Assembly: GCA_001931905.2 (NCBI GenBank)
Contig: MSJI02000086.1
Location: 58,847 to 122,846, forward strand
Length of the DNA: 64,000 nt
From: Cladosporium sp. IMV 00045
Lineage: Eukaryota > Ascomycota > Dothideomycetes > Cladosporiales > Cladosporiaceae
Direction: 5' to 3'
In this document: positions 46,763 through 60,201 of the stretch, piece by piece
Layout of the letters: the number at the start of each line of letters is the position of its first letter
Numbering within the stretch: position 1 is the first letter of the stretch
The notes under the pieces: generated by a model
Seen by the model: only the letters and a program-made list of their open reading frames with translations
Databases searched by the model: none
What the model was told of the DNA's origin: nothing
Translations under genes and position numbers: made by a program

Positions 46763-47531
46763 TGTTTTGTTTGTTGAGAGCGTTGTTCACACGTGATGCT
46801 CAATGAAGTGAAGTGAGGTCCATTCACTGAAAGTCACAAAAGTCCAGAAGTGGTTGCGCAAAATACATGTGATGTTTCAAAGCGCGTGGAAGAATGCTCT
46901 GGGCTGGCTTGCTCGAAGTTCCACCTTGAGAGAGCTTGCTAGCGCGTTTTCTGAAAGTCCTCTCCATCCAAGAGCCCATCAATAACAGCTTCAATAATTC
47001 AACTACATATGTACCTTATTATATGCTCGCCTACAACTTCACTAATAGTTGCCTGCGCTTCAAAGTAGCAAGTTAAACTCAAGCGTGCTAGAGAATCAAT
47101 CGAACAAGCAAATTAAGCAATTGCAATGATGCCACAGGATACGTAAACAGGCAAACAGGGGGTTAGGCGATAAACCAAAGTGGTAGGCACAAAGACACAA
47201 AAGCACCAAACATGAGATGAAAATTCACCATTTGGCTAAAACAAAAATTAAGAAAATGCATCTGTCCTTTTCCTCTTCTTCACCATCATCGTCTTCTCCA
47301 GAGATTTTCCCCTAACCCAAAATCTCAGTTGTGGGAGGAATATCCCTTCCACTTCTCCCTCTCCCTTTCCCTCGCCGTCGTCCCTGAATTTCGTCGAATC
47401 GATCCAATTCGTCACATCCAAACAGTCGATATCGACAGCTTTTTTCTAAGAACTCCTTCCCCTCTCTCGCCTAGAACTTCATGGTTTTTGCTCCCGAGCA
47501 AAAAGAAGGCTCAAAAAGTTAAGGTTGGCGT
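46763..47531. other. NUP84-ERV29 spacer, copy B, 769 bp
   Basis: Shorter than the copy A spacer and strongly diverged in its middle. No gene is seen. Confidence 0.6.
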
Positions 47532-48707
<1,176 letters not shown>

Positions 48708-50969
48708 GGTGGGCGGGCTGGAGGGTGTGTGGTGTGTGTGGTGGGTATAGGAGAGAAGGTAAGGTGGCTGCTGCGCTGCAGCGCGGGTTGGAAGGTCGAA
48801 AAGGAGTGTTGGTGGTCGGCAGTAGTGGGTGTGGATGAGGAAGGAAGTGTTGAATGTGTGTGTGAACGTGATCAGCTAAATGCTGAGGTGAGGAGAGGTG
48901 GTGGTGTTGTAGCTGGATATAGCTGAAAGGGCAAAGCCGAGAGCTATCACACTACTGGCACTCTCTCTCTCTGACGGCACGGAAGCCAGGCGTGGTGGAG
49001 AGAGGTGCTTAAGTGGTGGTAGTAGTGGTGGAGGAGCAGGAGGTGATCAGGGGTATGAGGAAGGAAAAGGGAAAGACAGGGTGCAGTAGTGGCGGTGGTG
49101 GTGGTAATTCAAGTCGAGGTAAGCGGTTCGGGGGTTGGAAGAACAGCTAAACAACAATGCGGGATCAGGGTGTCGTTTTGGCGTCAGACGAGAGAGAGAG
49201 AGAGAGAGAGAGAGGGCGGCGGCGGGTGGGGTAAGGCACAAGCAGCAGCGTCCAATACGGCCAGAGGACTAGCAGTGATGGTGGATTATCGACTGTGCAG
49301 TAGTTCGAGCGAGTGGCCGAGTCGATCGAATGGGCGGGCGGCGAGCAACGTGTTCTCTTTGATCGAAGCCCCGTCTTTGGTCGGTGTCTGTGAAGCAATT
49401 GTCCACTAAGAGAGCTGCGAATACATAAGCGGACAGTTCGGCTGCTTCAGAGTTGGCCTGATATTGTCGCACCTTGTTCGCTTAGCTTGAAAAAGAAGAA
49501 ATAGAACAAAGGGCCGTCCGAGGTCCTTTCGCAAGCTTGCAAGCAGCAGCACAAAAAGATTGTCTGTCAGGTAAAACGCAAGAATACAAAAATGTAAATG
49601 AGTGTTATGCGAGATGTCGAGTATCGAAAAGAAACGAAATCGACTATTCAAAAAGGAGAGCGGCGGATACACCAGACTTCTTTTATTGTTATTATTAGCT
49701 ATTTCCAACGACACTCGATCAAGAACCGATGAAACAGGGCCCGAAAGTCAACGATTGCGAAAATGGGAAAACCAAGAACACCGGTCGCGAAAAGGGATGC
49801 CCACTACGTTGTTCAGAGTCCCATCGAAAATCAGTCTCGTCAAGCTATACCACCCAATCCTGGAGACCGGACGAGAAATAATCAAAAAACCTCATCTTCC
49901 GACTGAGACATTTCCAACCGCTGCTAATGCGCGTCGACGTGTGCTGCGCCAGAGGCGTGTACCAAGAACCGTTTTCACTCTTTTATTTCCTATTCCATTC
50001 TCAACCTTGCAGAAAACCGTTCACGCCCACCCGATCGCCATAATTCCCCGTCTACTATAAGGAGTAGCTATGGCTTCGGCCGACCAGCTGCGAAGCGATT
50101 TTTGGGGAAGACTGCACGAACAATAAAGAAAAACAAAATGCAATGCATATCTCTCCATTCATTGATCCAAGCGATCCGCTATAGACCTACCATGATATAT
50201 GCAGTACCAAGACCATGGACGCAATCGGTTATCGTTGTCTCGTCTTGTAGCGAAGCCATGCCGTCGGGCTGAGTTACGTCGAATGCACACGCGTTATCAA
50301 TAGGCACTGTTAATTCAAGTATGTACAAAAGAATATCGGGCGACGTTGATGTTTTCTTGAGTCGATTCTCTTCTTTTTCTGTTCAATTTTTTGTTTTATT
50401 TTTGTTGATATGGTCTGCAGCCAAAAAGAGAAAGCTAGTCTTGATCAAAAGAAAAGAGAGAAAAGAGGTCGACAATAACAACAAACTCCTTCTCCACCTT
50501 TGCAGCCAATCCTTGCAGAGAGCGAGAAAAGAGAAGGAAAGGGGAAAAAAAAAAGGAAAAAGAAAAGGAAATCAGGATGAGGAAAAAAGAGAAAAAAGCG
50601 ACGCCCATTCAAGCTCCCGCCAAAAAAGATCAAATTTCCTCCGAGATGATTTGGTTTTTTGTTCCTTGCGCCTGGACAGGGTATCCCTTGTGGTGGTGGA
50701 TTTTTCGTTCTAGAGTTGCTGGTGGGGTTTGTTTTTGGTTGGTCAAAGCGCGGAAAGGTTACTAACAACAGGAACATGAAAAGAAAGGAAAAGGGAATAC
50801 GTCGCATTCCCTCGGTATAGTCACACACGCACTCGTTTGACAAGGGGAAGGTAGAGGCGAGAAGGTAGGTCGGGATCACTGGGTACAAGACGCGCTCGTG
50901 GTTGTGAGTTTCTGGGGCGGCCAATGGTCGTGTGGAGGACTGCTGCGCCTGTTCTTACACATCTCGCGT
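48708..50969. other. intergenic, 2.26 kb
   Basis: The left 770 bases are the ERV29 copy B upstream part of the repeat. The rest is unique. A polypurine (A/G) run lies at about 50440-50620, in the 3' flank of the next minus-strand gene. Several short frames are present, none supported. Confidence 0.5.
49191..49214 (+). repeat. AG dinucleotide microsatellite
   Basis: About 12 AG units. The matching place in copy A (about 44771) has only two or three units, a length difference between the two copies. Confidence 0.9.
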
Positions 50970-52259
50970 TCAAGCGTCCCAGTTCTCAGGGTCGTCGGCG
51001 TTGAGAGCAGCGAAGCCCGTGGGCTTGGAGATGTTGGTGTTGAAAGTCGGCTTCACGGGCGAGCTGATCTTGGGCTTCTCGATAGGAGTGGCCTCGCCGC
51101 TCGAGTCACTGCGCTTCTTCTGCTGCTTCTTGCCGACGCTTACGGTGGTCCAGCCGGACTCGTCCTCGCTCTCCTTCATAGCCTTGGCCATGAGAGCGTC
51201 CTCGTTCTCGTATTGGGCGGGGTTGGCTTCGGTGGTGCTTGTGGCGGCGGTGCTGTTCTCGAGGCCGCCGGTAGAGCTGCCAGTGGACTCGGCATCGAAA
51301 GTGTCGAGGAGAGGGCCGTTGGAGGCGCCATTGACGGTAGCGCCCGTCTGCACAGTGGCGGCAGCGGCAGCATTCTGCTGCTCCCACGGGTTGTTGACCG
51401 GAGCGCGAGCGACAGGAATGCCGTTCTTTGCCGGTTCACCGCGAGCCTCCCTGGCAGAGCGACGCTGCTTCTCCTCAAGAGCCTTGCGCTCCTTCTCCTC
51501 TGCCTCGCGCTGGATACGGCGCTCTTCGACCTTCTTGCGGTTCTGGCGGGCCTTCTTCGATTCGACGACCTGCTCCTTGGCTTGCTTCGGAGCACGTTCC
51601 TTTTGAGGGTTCAGGGGAGCAGTCAGGCGGATAGAGGAGGGTCCAGAGCGAGCGGGTTCAAGCATGTCGGAAACATCACCAGAGTTCAAGGCGGGCGAGG
51701 CGGCGGGAGACATGTCATCATCGGCTTCAGCGCCAGTCTCGCCGCCAGCCTGGGATGATTCAGAAGAGAGTCCGGGTGCGTCGCGGGCACTGCTTTGCTT
51801 GACGGTTCTAATACGGCTCTCCTTACTCTTGGGAGGAGCGAGTTTGGCGCCCTGGCGAGCCTGGGTCATGCCCTGTGCGAACTGGGCCATGCTGATGTCC
51901 GATTCCTTCTCCGGCTTGTCGTCTTGTACGACTACTTCGGGTGTAGGCTCAGCCTTTGGCTTTTCCTTTTGTTGCTGTGGCTGCTTTTGTTCCTTCTTGG
52001 GTGCCTTCTTCTTCTTTGAGCTAGCAGCATCACTCTGCTTGCCCTCCTTCTCGCTCGCTGCGGAGGACTGGCCAGCATCTTTCTCCTTGACGCTTAGGCG
52101 GCGGTCTGACTTGGTTTTGTTGAAGTCATTGGTGGAGCGTCGCCGATTGGCGGCAGTGACAGGCTGGTTGCGCTTTGTTGTGTAGTAGTAGTAGCCTCCA
52201 ATGCCACCGGCGAGGACGGCAAAGCCGAGGTAGTTTTGTGCGACCTGCCACCCGTCCAT
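50970..52259 (-). CDS. membrane-anchored, highly charged protein of unknown function
   Basis: Single exon, 429 aa from the ATG at 52259; the frame is open 37 codons further upstream, but this start gives a clear N-terminal anchor. MDGWQVAQNYLGFAVLAGG plus IGGYYYY forms one hydrophobic segment, followed by a long Lys/Glu/Gln/Ser-rich body. A coiled-coil-like basic/acidic run (KKARQNRKKVEERRIQREAE) lies near residues 240-290. The end is better conserved in style: ESEDESGWTTVSVGKKQQKK and GFAALNADDPENWDA. Such short-anchor, charged-tail proteins are common in Pezizomycotina at the ER or outer mitochondrial membrane. No function is recognised. Confidence 0.8.
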   Translation of the reverse strand: MDGWQVAQNYLGFAVLAGGIGGYYYYTTKRNQPVTAANRRRSTNDFNKTKSDRRLSVKEKDAGQSSAASEKEGKQSDAASSKKKKAPKKEQKQPQQQKEKPKAEPTPEVVVQDDKPEKESDISMAQFAQGMTQARQGAKLAPPKSKESRIRTVKQSSARDAPGLSSESSQAGGETGAEADDDMSPAASPALNSGDVSDMLEPARSGPSSIRLTAPLNPQKERAPKQAKEQVVESKKARQNRKKVEERRIQREAEEKERKALEEKQRRSAREARGEPAKNGIPVARAPVNNPWEQQNAAAAATVQTGATVNGASNGPLLDTFDAESTGSSTGGLENSTAATSTTEANPAQYENEDALMAKAMKESEDESGWTTVSVGKKQQKKRSDSSGEATPIEKPKISSPVKPTFNTNISKPTGFAALNADDPENWDA

Positions 52260-54264
52260 GGTTGCTGGAGTGGTGGTGGCGGTAGTGTGTGCGATCGACA
52301 GGACACGTCTGCTCTGGGTGTCAGTGGATGTTGATGGGGATGTGTATGGTCCGGCTAGCGGCACGGGCACTGACGCGTTCTAATGTAGCGGCTTGCGGTG
52401 TTCGGACTCAGCCGTCGAGTCGAGTGGCAGCGCAGGCGTGGGCGTGGGAGCGCGGGAAGGGTGGTTGATGCGGCCGCGTCCAAGATGCCAACGCTGGGCA
52501 GGGTGTCGCCGTGTGTGCGTGCGGGGGGAGGAGAAGCAAGGAGGAAAGGAGTTGGTGGGTGGTGGTGATGGGTGGTGGAGAAGGATGAGGCGACGACGAA
52601 GCGGCGCGCGAGAGCTGGTGAGCGCCGACGGGGGAGTTGTGGTGTAGCTGGCAGGATTGCCTGGATGGATGTAGATCGCAGAAGTTGTGGCGTTGGTGCT
52701 GAAGACGTGCCAAGGAGCGAGCGTGTCTCTCTCACGGTCGGTCGGTCTTTTGAAGTGAAAGCAGCTCGCAAAGGACCCGTGTCCGGGGAGGGGGTGAAAG
52801 TAGGGATGCTTGAGGGTAAGGTAGACTCTAGCTCGTCTAGTACAGTTGTCTGGTCACGGGCGGGCTGCTCACTCAAGCTAGATCGCGACAGGGGGCCAAC
52901 ACAGGGCGGCGGAGAAGAACAGACGAAAGGGACAAGCAGACAAGGGTGTAGAGCAAGTGCTAGCTGCTGTGCTAGATGTACGGAGGGAGGATTTGGGAGA
53001 CACACCAATGCAGTAAGGTAGTGAGGCTGTGCAGAGAATAAGGACGGCTCGCTACGGATTGATGAGGCATTGGTTGAGTGAAGTCTTTCTTTAAATTACA
53101 GGAGGGAGTGATCAGTAGTGAATTACTATCGAAACTATCACACTTGTAGCATTGATTCGACACGGAGTTCGTCTCTCAATCGCACGTGGTCTGGCTTTCC
53201 GTGCGCTTTTAGCTAGGTATACTTTGATCGAGGGAGTCAGTTCATGTGTCTATGCATCCGTCGACTAGATCGTTACAACGATAATACCTCCATGCGTCAA
53301 GCTCGCCAGATTCATAGCGACGAGTTGACAGGTAGCTTTCGTTTTCTCCCGACAGTCTCGTTCTGATTCCAAATGATAATAGTCTCTCCATGCAAGTAGC
53401 CGTGAACACAGCCTCCTCTCTGCCCGTTGTATTCACACCCACTCTGGGAAATGAGCCGTGGACCTGTCTTCCCTCCGGCCCGGATGCGTCTGCAACTCTA
53501 TCAATGGCGGAAGAGCTCTCCGATCACCAAACACCGTGAATCCGAATGATCTATTTACCCAAGAGATCATATAACTGGGAATAAGTGATGGAATGGTCTC
53601 GGCTTGTGATGCCACGGTTAATCCCCACTTAAAACTCCAAGCTATGCATGCTTCTCGAAGCTCAACCTGGCCTTCGTCAGTCCTTCGATGCTCTCAAGAC
53701 GTTAAGACCAGCCTCAAAAAATTGCATTTTGACAACAATTGCAGGTGTGCTTGTTCCGAAAACGACAAATCGGATCTTACACTCTCTCCATAACACCAAT
53801 CTCGAAATGCACGCACACAGGCACACAATCTCAGAGACATCATCCCCGCGCAGCTGAAGCTTCCAAAAGCCGCGCCACTGAAAAAGATCAGTATTTCCCT
53901 ACATGTATTCTTTGCCAATCAAAGAGTCATCATCGCGGGTACATGTATCTCACTACAGAATGCCTTGTCGCGTACCTGCTTACGATACCTCTCATCTTGT
54001 CTTCAGCCGCATCGCTCGGATCGATCTATCTCCATTCCCCGGCCGTGCCGCCATCTCCTACCGATTCGTCAAACGTCATTACCCTTTCAGCTCCCCACGT
54101 GTCTGATGCCGCCGACTGTCCTACTAACCCTAAGGTACAACACCGGTCCGCCTTGAGCCGTATTTGCTGAGGCAAACAGCAGTCACTAAGTCAATGTCCT
54201 CTTTCCTTTTGTTCTGCCGTTCTCCCATCGCTCATCACACCTACACCTGACCACTACCACCACC
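52260..54264. other. divergent intergenic, 2.0 kb
   Basis: Upstream regions of the charged membrane protein (-) and IML2 (+). Contains a telobox-like TAACCCTAA at about 54125. Short frames only, none supported. Confidence 0.45.
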
Positions 54265-56599
54265 ATGAAGCGAATGGGAGGATGGCTGAGCGCAAAGGCA
54301 CCGCTCCAAAGCAGTGCCAGCAAGTCGCTTACCGCGCTCGATGAGCCTCACGCATGTAAGGAGATCTGAAACATGTGCGCTTGGAGAATAGGATCGTTGA
54401 CACTAGCAAGTGCGAGAGGCTCTGGCGGCAGCGGCACATATCATGAATGGTGAGCCTGACCAGAAGAAAGAATCAATCAAACGCACATCCGAATGATAAT
54501 AACACACTCCCCCAGACGATGTAGATCTTGCAGATTCCGAACTGAGCAAGGGAACCTCACCCTTCCACAAGGTAGGAAACTGCAAGTTTCCCGACTCGCA
54601 TACTTCACGAACTGATCGCAATACAAAGTAGTTGGGCCGCGCAACCACGACATTCCTCCGAGCAACATTAGGTTTTGAGAAAGAGGTGATTGAACAAGCG
54701 AACACACGGCTGGCCGAGGCGGAGGAAAGTGCTCTGGAACATCAGAAACGCGCAATACGAGATCCTTCGACAGCTCATCAGAGTGCCATCTATCCCGTCG
54801 GATCCGAATATGCTTTGTGTCATGCAGAGAGTCAGCTTATGGGAGCTGTGGTCGCGGTCCTCAATGAGAGCCTGACGGAGAGTTTAAGAGGGTTCTACAA
54901 GCTCAGAAAGGCTTTTCAAACGCTCTACGAGATCAGCGAAGCGGAGAGGAGATACCTGGAGGCCAACGGCGTGTCGGGATCAGCGAGGAAGTCGAAGACG
55001 TCCGTGGCTACCTTCGAGACTGGAACAACACTTGCAGCGTCAGGATCAGATGGCTCGGGCGTGCTTACGCCCAAGGATACGAAGGATAGAGATGATGACG
55101 ATAGCGATATGGAATTCGAGGATGCTAAGGAAGGCCACTCGGATCAACCCACACCTCTGGAATACCAGGGACATCTGGAGAGCCTTGATATGTCTAAGCT
55201 TGACATCAAAGACAAGCCGCCAACAAATTCCGCCGAACGCTCTTCCGATTCCAAGCAGCCTGAAGGATCTAACCTACCGTCTGCAGGCGCTGCGGTGCAA
55301 GCGGACAACGACGTGGATTTCAGGGACGTCTCGACTGACGAGATTGACCTCTTCATACACTCCGGGACCGCTCTGTGCTATGGACTTCTTCAGCTCATGC
55401 TCTCCATGATCCCTCCCACATTTGCAAAACTCCTGTCAATTTTCTCCTTCAAAGGCGACCGAACAAACGGCCTTCGCCTGCTATGGTCCGCCACCCGCTT
55501 CAAGACGAACATCAACGGCGCCATGGCATCGCTCATCACTCTGGGCTTCCACAACGGCGCCATCGCTTTCTGCGACATCCTGTGTGCGGATGCCCTGCCG
55601 AGAGATCGCCTCCGCGTCCTCCTCAAGGAAATGCGACAGCTCTATCCCAAATCCAAACTCTGGCTTCTCGAAGAAGCCCGCGAGCTAAGTGCAGACCACC
55701 AACTCCAAACAGCAGTCGACATCACCGCGCCATCCTCCACCCCCTCCCCTCTCAAACAAGTCGAAGCCCTGCGCACATTCGAACGCAGCTTGAACCTCAT
55801 GTACCTGCACCGCTACGAAGACTGCGCCACCAGCTTCCTCAAATGCATCGAGCTGAACAACTGGTCGCACGCCCTCTACTACTACATCGCAGGCGCCTGC
55901 CACGTCGAACTCTACCGGCAAGCCAAGGCGCTCTCGTCCGACAAGGAGGCGGCCAAACACGCCGAGCGCGCCGAGCACCTCCTCCGCACCGTGCCCCAGC
56001 ACACGGGCAAGAAGCGCTTCATGGCCCGCCAGCTGCCCTTCGACGTCTTCACCTCGCGCAAACTCGCCAAATGGGCCCACGCCGCCGAGCAGCGCGGCTG
56101 CTCCTTCCTCGACACCATCGGCGTCAGCCCCCTCGAGGAGATGATCTACTTCTGGTCCGGGTACAGGCGCATGGCGGAGCCTCAGCTGCGCGACTCCCTC
56201 GCCGCTCTGGACCGCAGCAGCAGCAAAGCCACCTCCACCACATCAGATTCCCCCGACGAACTCGCCACCGCCTCCCTCCTCCGCGGCACCATCCATCGCT
56301 TCCTCGGCGACCTTACCAGCGCCAAAAGCGCCCTCTCCACGCCCCTGGCGCAAACGCAAGCCTCGCTGCGCGCCGCCGGCGGGCCCCACGCGGACTCGTG
56401 GCCGGCGCCCGTCTCGCACTACGAAATGGCCGTTGTGTACTGGGAGGAAGCCGGGCGGGAAGCGGGGAATCGCGCGCTGCTGGTGCGGTGCAGTGAGGAG
56501 CTGGCGGTCGTCGAGGGGTCGGAGAGTTTCGATCTCGATGCCAGGGTGGGGTTGAAGGTCACGACTGGGCGGGAGACGTTGAGGAGGGTTGGGCTTTGA
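54265..56599 (+). CDS. IML2: Iml2/TTC39-type TPR protein
   Basis: Four exons: 54265-54355, 54411-54449, 54516-54571 and 54632-56599, with introns of 55, 66 and 60 nt, give 717 aa (yeast Iml2 about 730). The three short 5' exons rebuild LDEPHALREALAAAAHIMND, absent from any single frame. Further marks: VGSEYALCHAESQLMGAVVA, LFIHSGTALCYGLLQLMLSM, SIFSFKGDRTNGLRLLW, and the end of the TPR-like region ISPLEEMIYFWSGY-like. The region near residues 170-270 is acidic low-complexity. Iml2 proteins act in lipid-droplet and inclusion-body clearance in yeast. The product is probably cytosolic or nuclear. Confidence 0.9.
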
Positions 56600-56779
56600 T
56601 TTGGTGGTGGTGGTGGTGGTGGTTGGAGTTTGATTTTGCATTTTGGATTTTTTTGCACCGGAAATGGTGCGATCTCATGAGCATAGCCGTAAAGTTCGCA
56701 TTTCAGTGTCAAAAGTGCTGGGTTGTAGAGGACGTACACGGGGGCTGAACGTGGAAAGAAATCAGCGACAAAATTTGCC

Positions 56780-56790
56780 AAAAAAAAAAG
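56780..56790 (-). terminator. Pol III poly-T terminator
   Basis: Ten or so A on the plus strand, hence a T run on the minus strand one base after the tRNA-like gene ends. Confidence 0.6.
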
Positions 56791-56891
56791 TGCCTCCAGA
56801 GAGAATCGAACTCTCATCTCAGGATAGCCACTGCTACGCTGTGTCATATGGTAATATGAGACCTATGTTCTAACCGTTAAACTATGGGGGC
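56791..56891 (-). tRNA. tRNA-Met (CAT)-like gene with intron, imperfect stems
   Basis: 101 bases on the minus strand. The acceptor arm pairs GCCCCCA with TGGAGGC with one C/A mismatch. The D arm is GTTT/GAAC. The anticodon loop CTCATA (anticodon CAT) is followed by an intron of about 28-30 bases that can pair with the anticodon (TCATAT with ATATGA). The T arm GAGAG-TTCGATT-CTCTC is perfect. The anticodon stem pairs poorly and the variable loop looks one base short. The 3' part resembles fungal elongator tRNA-Met. A run of T residues directly follows the 3' end, as a Pol III terminator. It is either functional with odd stems or slightly decayed. Confidence 0.55.
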
Positions 56892-58582
56892 TAGGGATCC
56901 AAGCCATGCTCGAATAGTCGCATGTGGTAGGCTGCCTGGCCCTGCTGCAACATTATATTCCTTTGACAAATGACAAACACTTGCACTGAGCCAGCCTCAA
57001 GGGAGTTCGCATCCATGGCAAAAGCATATGGCTGTCTCCCCAGGCCGATATGTCCCATTTTAGATCCTCGATGATGTTTTGACAGTAACGTTAAGATCGA
57101 ATGCTCATCGGAACGGGTCACGAGCTGGTCGTACTCGAGCTTTTGTTTAATTTTGTTAGAACTGATTGTCGAATGCTGTGAGGATCGTGATGTCGCATGT
57201 CTCAATAATTGGCTGCCTTGGTATGCATCCGGCTACTCCATTTGATTGGGGAGAACGGGATACTCAGAGCAATGTGTCCGTCTGTTGAATAGGTGCAATC
57301 AATACGACGAAGGCAAGGGTTAACTCGATTGTCTGATATTGTCGCAGAAAGTCAGTTCCTGAAAGAGGATGGGCGTACGAGACTTGGGGTAAGTAGGGTT
57401 AGGGTTACATGAGTGCTCGGCTTCAATGAAAAGGTGCATCATTAGGTATTTTACCAAGCATCATCTTCAGCGATCTGATTCTTGGGGCTCCCGAGATTCC
57501 CCAATTGAGCCTTCGTCGGAGTCTCCTTTCCGAAAAGGTGGTTATCTCATTCGTTGGCAGTCAGTGTAACAAACTCACGTCTATATGTTATGGTCAAAGT
57601 AAACGAAATGGTTGGCGGAACAATTCAAGAACTGTCTCAAGACGCACAACGACGCAGACGAGAGGACCACGATCCGTATGATTTCGCCAATTTTGCACAC
57701 TGTTCTAGTTACACTGCTGAAACGTCAGGAACCTAACCATGATACCGGAAAAGGTACGTACCTCGCTTTGGCGGTTCCAAGACTCCATCACCAGATTCGC
57801 GACGGTCGCTGCCGCTCCGTACTTTTGATGTCAATTCCCACGTCCACCTCTTCGAGGCTGTGCACGGCGATCAAACTGCGATTTCTTCCATCCATACAAT
57901 CTGGAGCAGACTGTAGCCCTAAGCGATCTGCGATGACACCAGGCAATGGGTTGCAATATCTCCATGAAGGCTCCGGGGACGCAAGACAAGTACTATATGC
58001 AAGATGGCCTACGACTTGATTTACAGGAGTGGGAAGCAGGGGAGAACGCCCTCTGGCTCATCGTTAAAATTACGCTGTTTCAAGGACCGGTCTGCTCTAG
58101 CCACGAAGCTGCGTCCTGAGAATCCAGTGCTAAGGGATCTTTTGCTCGACTGGTTTACTCGAACGACCATCATACGACCCTCGATGTTTCCTCCATTTGG
58201 ATGCGAGGAACACGAAGAGCTGGATCAAGATGGAAGCATGCTGCCCTAACTCCTGATCGGACGCCTTCACGCGCCTCTTCTGCTGATGGTTTGCCATCGC
58301 CCTTATATTCTCCGCATCGAGGTCGCGCAGTGCTAACAGGCCTTTCTTTGACTGGTGGAAACTCCTATTTCGACGTCAGCCACAGTAGTTGTCAACTACA
58401 ATGAGCAACTTGCGCCTGATCAGGACAACTGAATAGACCTATTTGGTGTCCAAAGCGGCGACCTGTTGTCGAGTATAAGTAAGGGGCTCGACAACCATCT
58501 CCTGCTGGACAATACCATCTTCTCTCGGCAACTCGCCGGGCATCTTCGTTTTTCCGATTCAACACCAAGACAGGTCGCCATC
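56892..58582. other. intergenic, 1.7 kb
   Basis: Between the tRNA-like gene and the pectate lyase. Contains two tandem TAGGGT units near 57394. Short frames at 57554-58249 have no recognised domain. The last 300 bases are the likely lyase promoter. Confidence 0.45.
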
Positions 58583-59882
58583 ATGCGCGCATTCACTCTC
58601 TTCAGCCTCCTGCCCGTGGCTCTGGCCTGCCTCAACGAAAACACCAACAAGTGCGCAAGTTACATCAAGTCCAACGCAGCCACAGCCTCGCCATTCTGTG
58701 CTTCTTACACTAAGAGTGTTGTCACCGCCACGGCAGGTCTGCCAGCCTGGGCCACAAACTGCGACAACAAGCCCAAGCTCTTGTCGGCCGAATGCTCGTG
58801 TCACTACACCGGTGGCAGCGGCCCTGCGACCACGACGTCGAGGTCGACCTCCGTGCCGACGACCATGACAACTACAACCCGCACCACTACCGGCGGCGGC
58901 TCGAATCCACCGGCTCCCACCGGCGTGACCACCACCCTTCCACGGTCTTCTGGTGCCGTGGCTACTAACAAAGCAATCGTCATCTCTGGTTCGTTCGACG
59001 GCGGGATGAAGGCGTATGACCGCAGCCGTGAGTTTCCCAGTGTTTGAGCCGTGAGGGTCACTGTGCTGACAACGACGTAGCGCGTGTCTGTCAAGACCAG
59101 GATGAGACTGGCGAGGCCGATGCCATGTTCATTCTTGAACCCGGCGCGACGTTGTCAAACGTTATTATCGGACCTAACCAAGCAGAGGGCGTTCATTGCC
59201 GTGGCCAATGGTAAGTCTCATTCCCAGCTGAAGGATTCTCATTGACAGTGGAGAGACTGACAATCAATAGCACCCTGTGAGTTGTCAATGAGCCTTCTCG
59301 ATATCCCTCATATACTAACAACTGCAGTATCAATGTCTGGTGGTCGGATGTTTGCGAGGACGCCCTGTAAGTTACCAAAATGAACAAGAGATGTACTTGA
59401 GCTAATGCCTCCTAGCACCGTGAAGCAGTCCAGCGGCAGGACCAATGTCATCGGCGGTGGTGCTTTTGGCGCTGCGGACAAGATCTTCCAATTCAACGGC
59501 TTCGGTACGTAACTCCAGACCCAAGCACCTCACTTCCTGAAATGGCAAGCCAACCATCCAATCCAAAGGCACACTCGACGTCAACAACTTCTACGCCGAA
59601 GACTACGGCAAGGTTGTGAGATCCTGCGGCAACTGCAGCGGCAACGGCGGCGCGCGCCACATCGTCATGAACAACGTGATCGCGCGCGACGGCGGCGTGC
59701 TCTGCGGCATCAACACCAACTACGGCGACACCTGCACCATCTCCAACAGCTGCCAGGACAGCAACAAGACTTGCGACAAGTACGAGGGCAACAACTCCGG
59801 CAAGGAGCCGAAGAAAATCAGCTCCGGTCCTGACAGCCAGTACTGCAAGGTTAGCTCTTTCACTACCACTTGCAAGGCATGA
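58583..59882 (+). CDS. secreted pectate lyase, family PL3
   Basis: Six exons: 58583-59027, 59081-59210, 59271-59276, 59328-59366, 59416-59504 and 59569-59882; 340 aa. Signal peptide [15 protein letters not shown], then a Cys-rich module with [13 protein letters not shown] and a CSCHY end, then a Thr/Ser/Pro linker (about 75-125). The PL3 domain starts [17 protein letters not shown]. Later marks: [60 protein letters not shown] and [14 protein letters not shown]. The CTL of this strand needs the 6-nt exon 59271-59276. PL3 enzymes cleave polygalacturonate by Ca-dependent beta-elimination outside the cell. Convergent with the flavin monooxygenase gene. Confidence 0.93.
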
Positions 59883-60201
59883 GGGGGGATGGTTGTGGTT
59901 GAGTGAACTGATGCTTGATTTGATGGGATATAAATTGGTGCAGGACAGAGACGTTTTAGTGGCGATGTATTAGCTTTTATGTCTTCAGTTGAGTTGTGGT
60001 CTTTTCGATCCAACTAGTTCATTCCCTTGCAGCTGCCAAGTTTTGATGACAAGTCGACGTGAATTTCGCGCGCTCTCATGACGGTTTTCGAATGGATCGA
60101 TAAACCTCTGCCGAACCATCAATTGAATTGGGATTCTGTGATAGACGAATATCGTCAGAGCATCGAGTATGATCAATGTCACGAGCTGATGATGATGTTC
60201 T
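59883..60201. other. convergent intergenic, 319 bp
   Basis: 3' flanks of the pectate lyase (+) and the monooxygenase (-). No gene is seen. Confidence 0.55.

Noticed and set aside
50440..50620. Polypurine tract as part of a retroelement
   Set aside because: No terminal repeats, primer site or retroelement protein nearby. It fits a purine-rich 3' flank.
55375..56496. Open frame of 373 codons inside IML2
   Set aside because: Shifted frame of the IML2 exon with Arg/Pro/His-rich composition due to GC-rich codons.
57554..58249. Short overlapping frames between the tRNA-like gene and the pectate lyase
   Set aside because: No recognised domain or convincing splice model links them.
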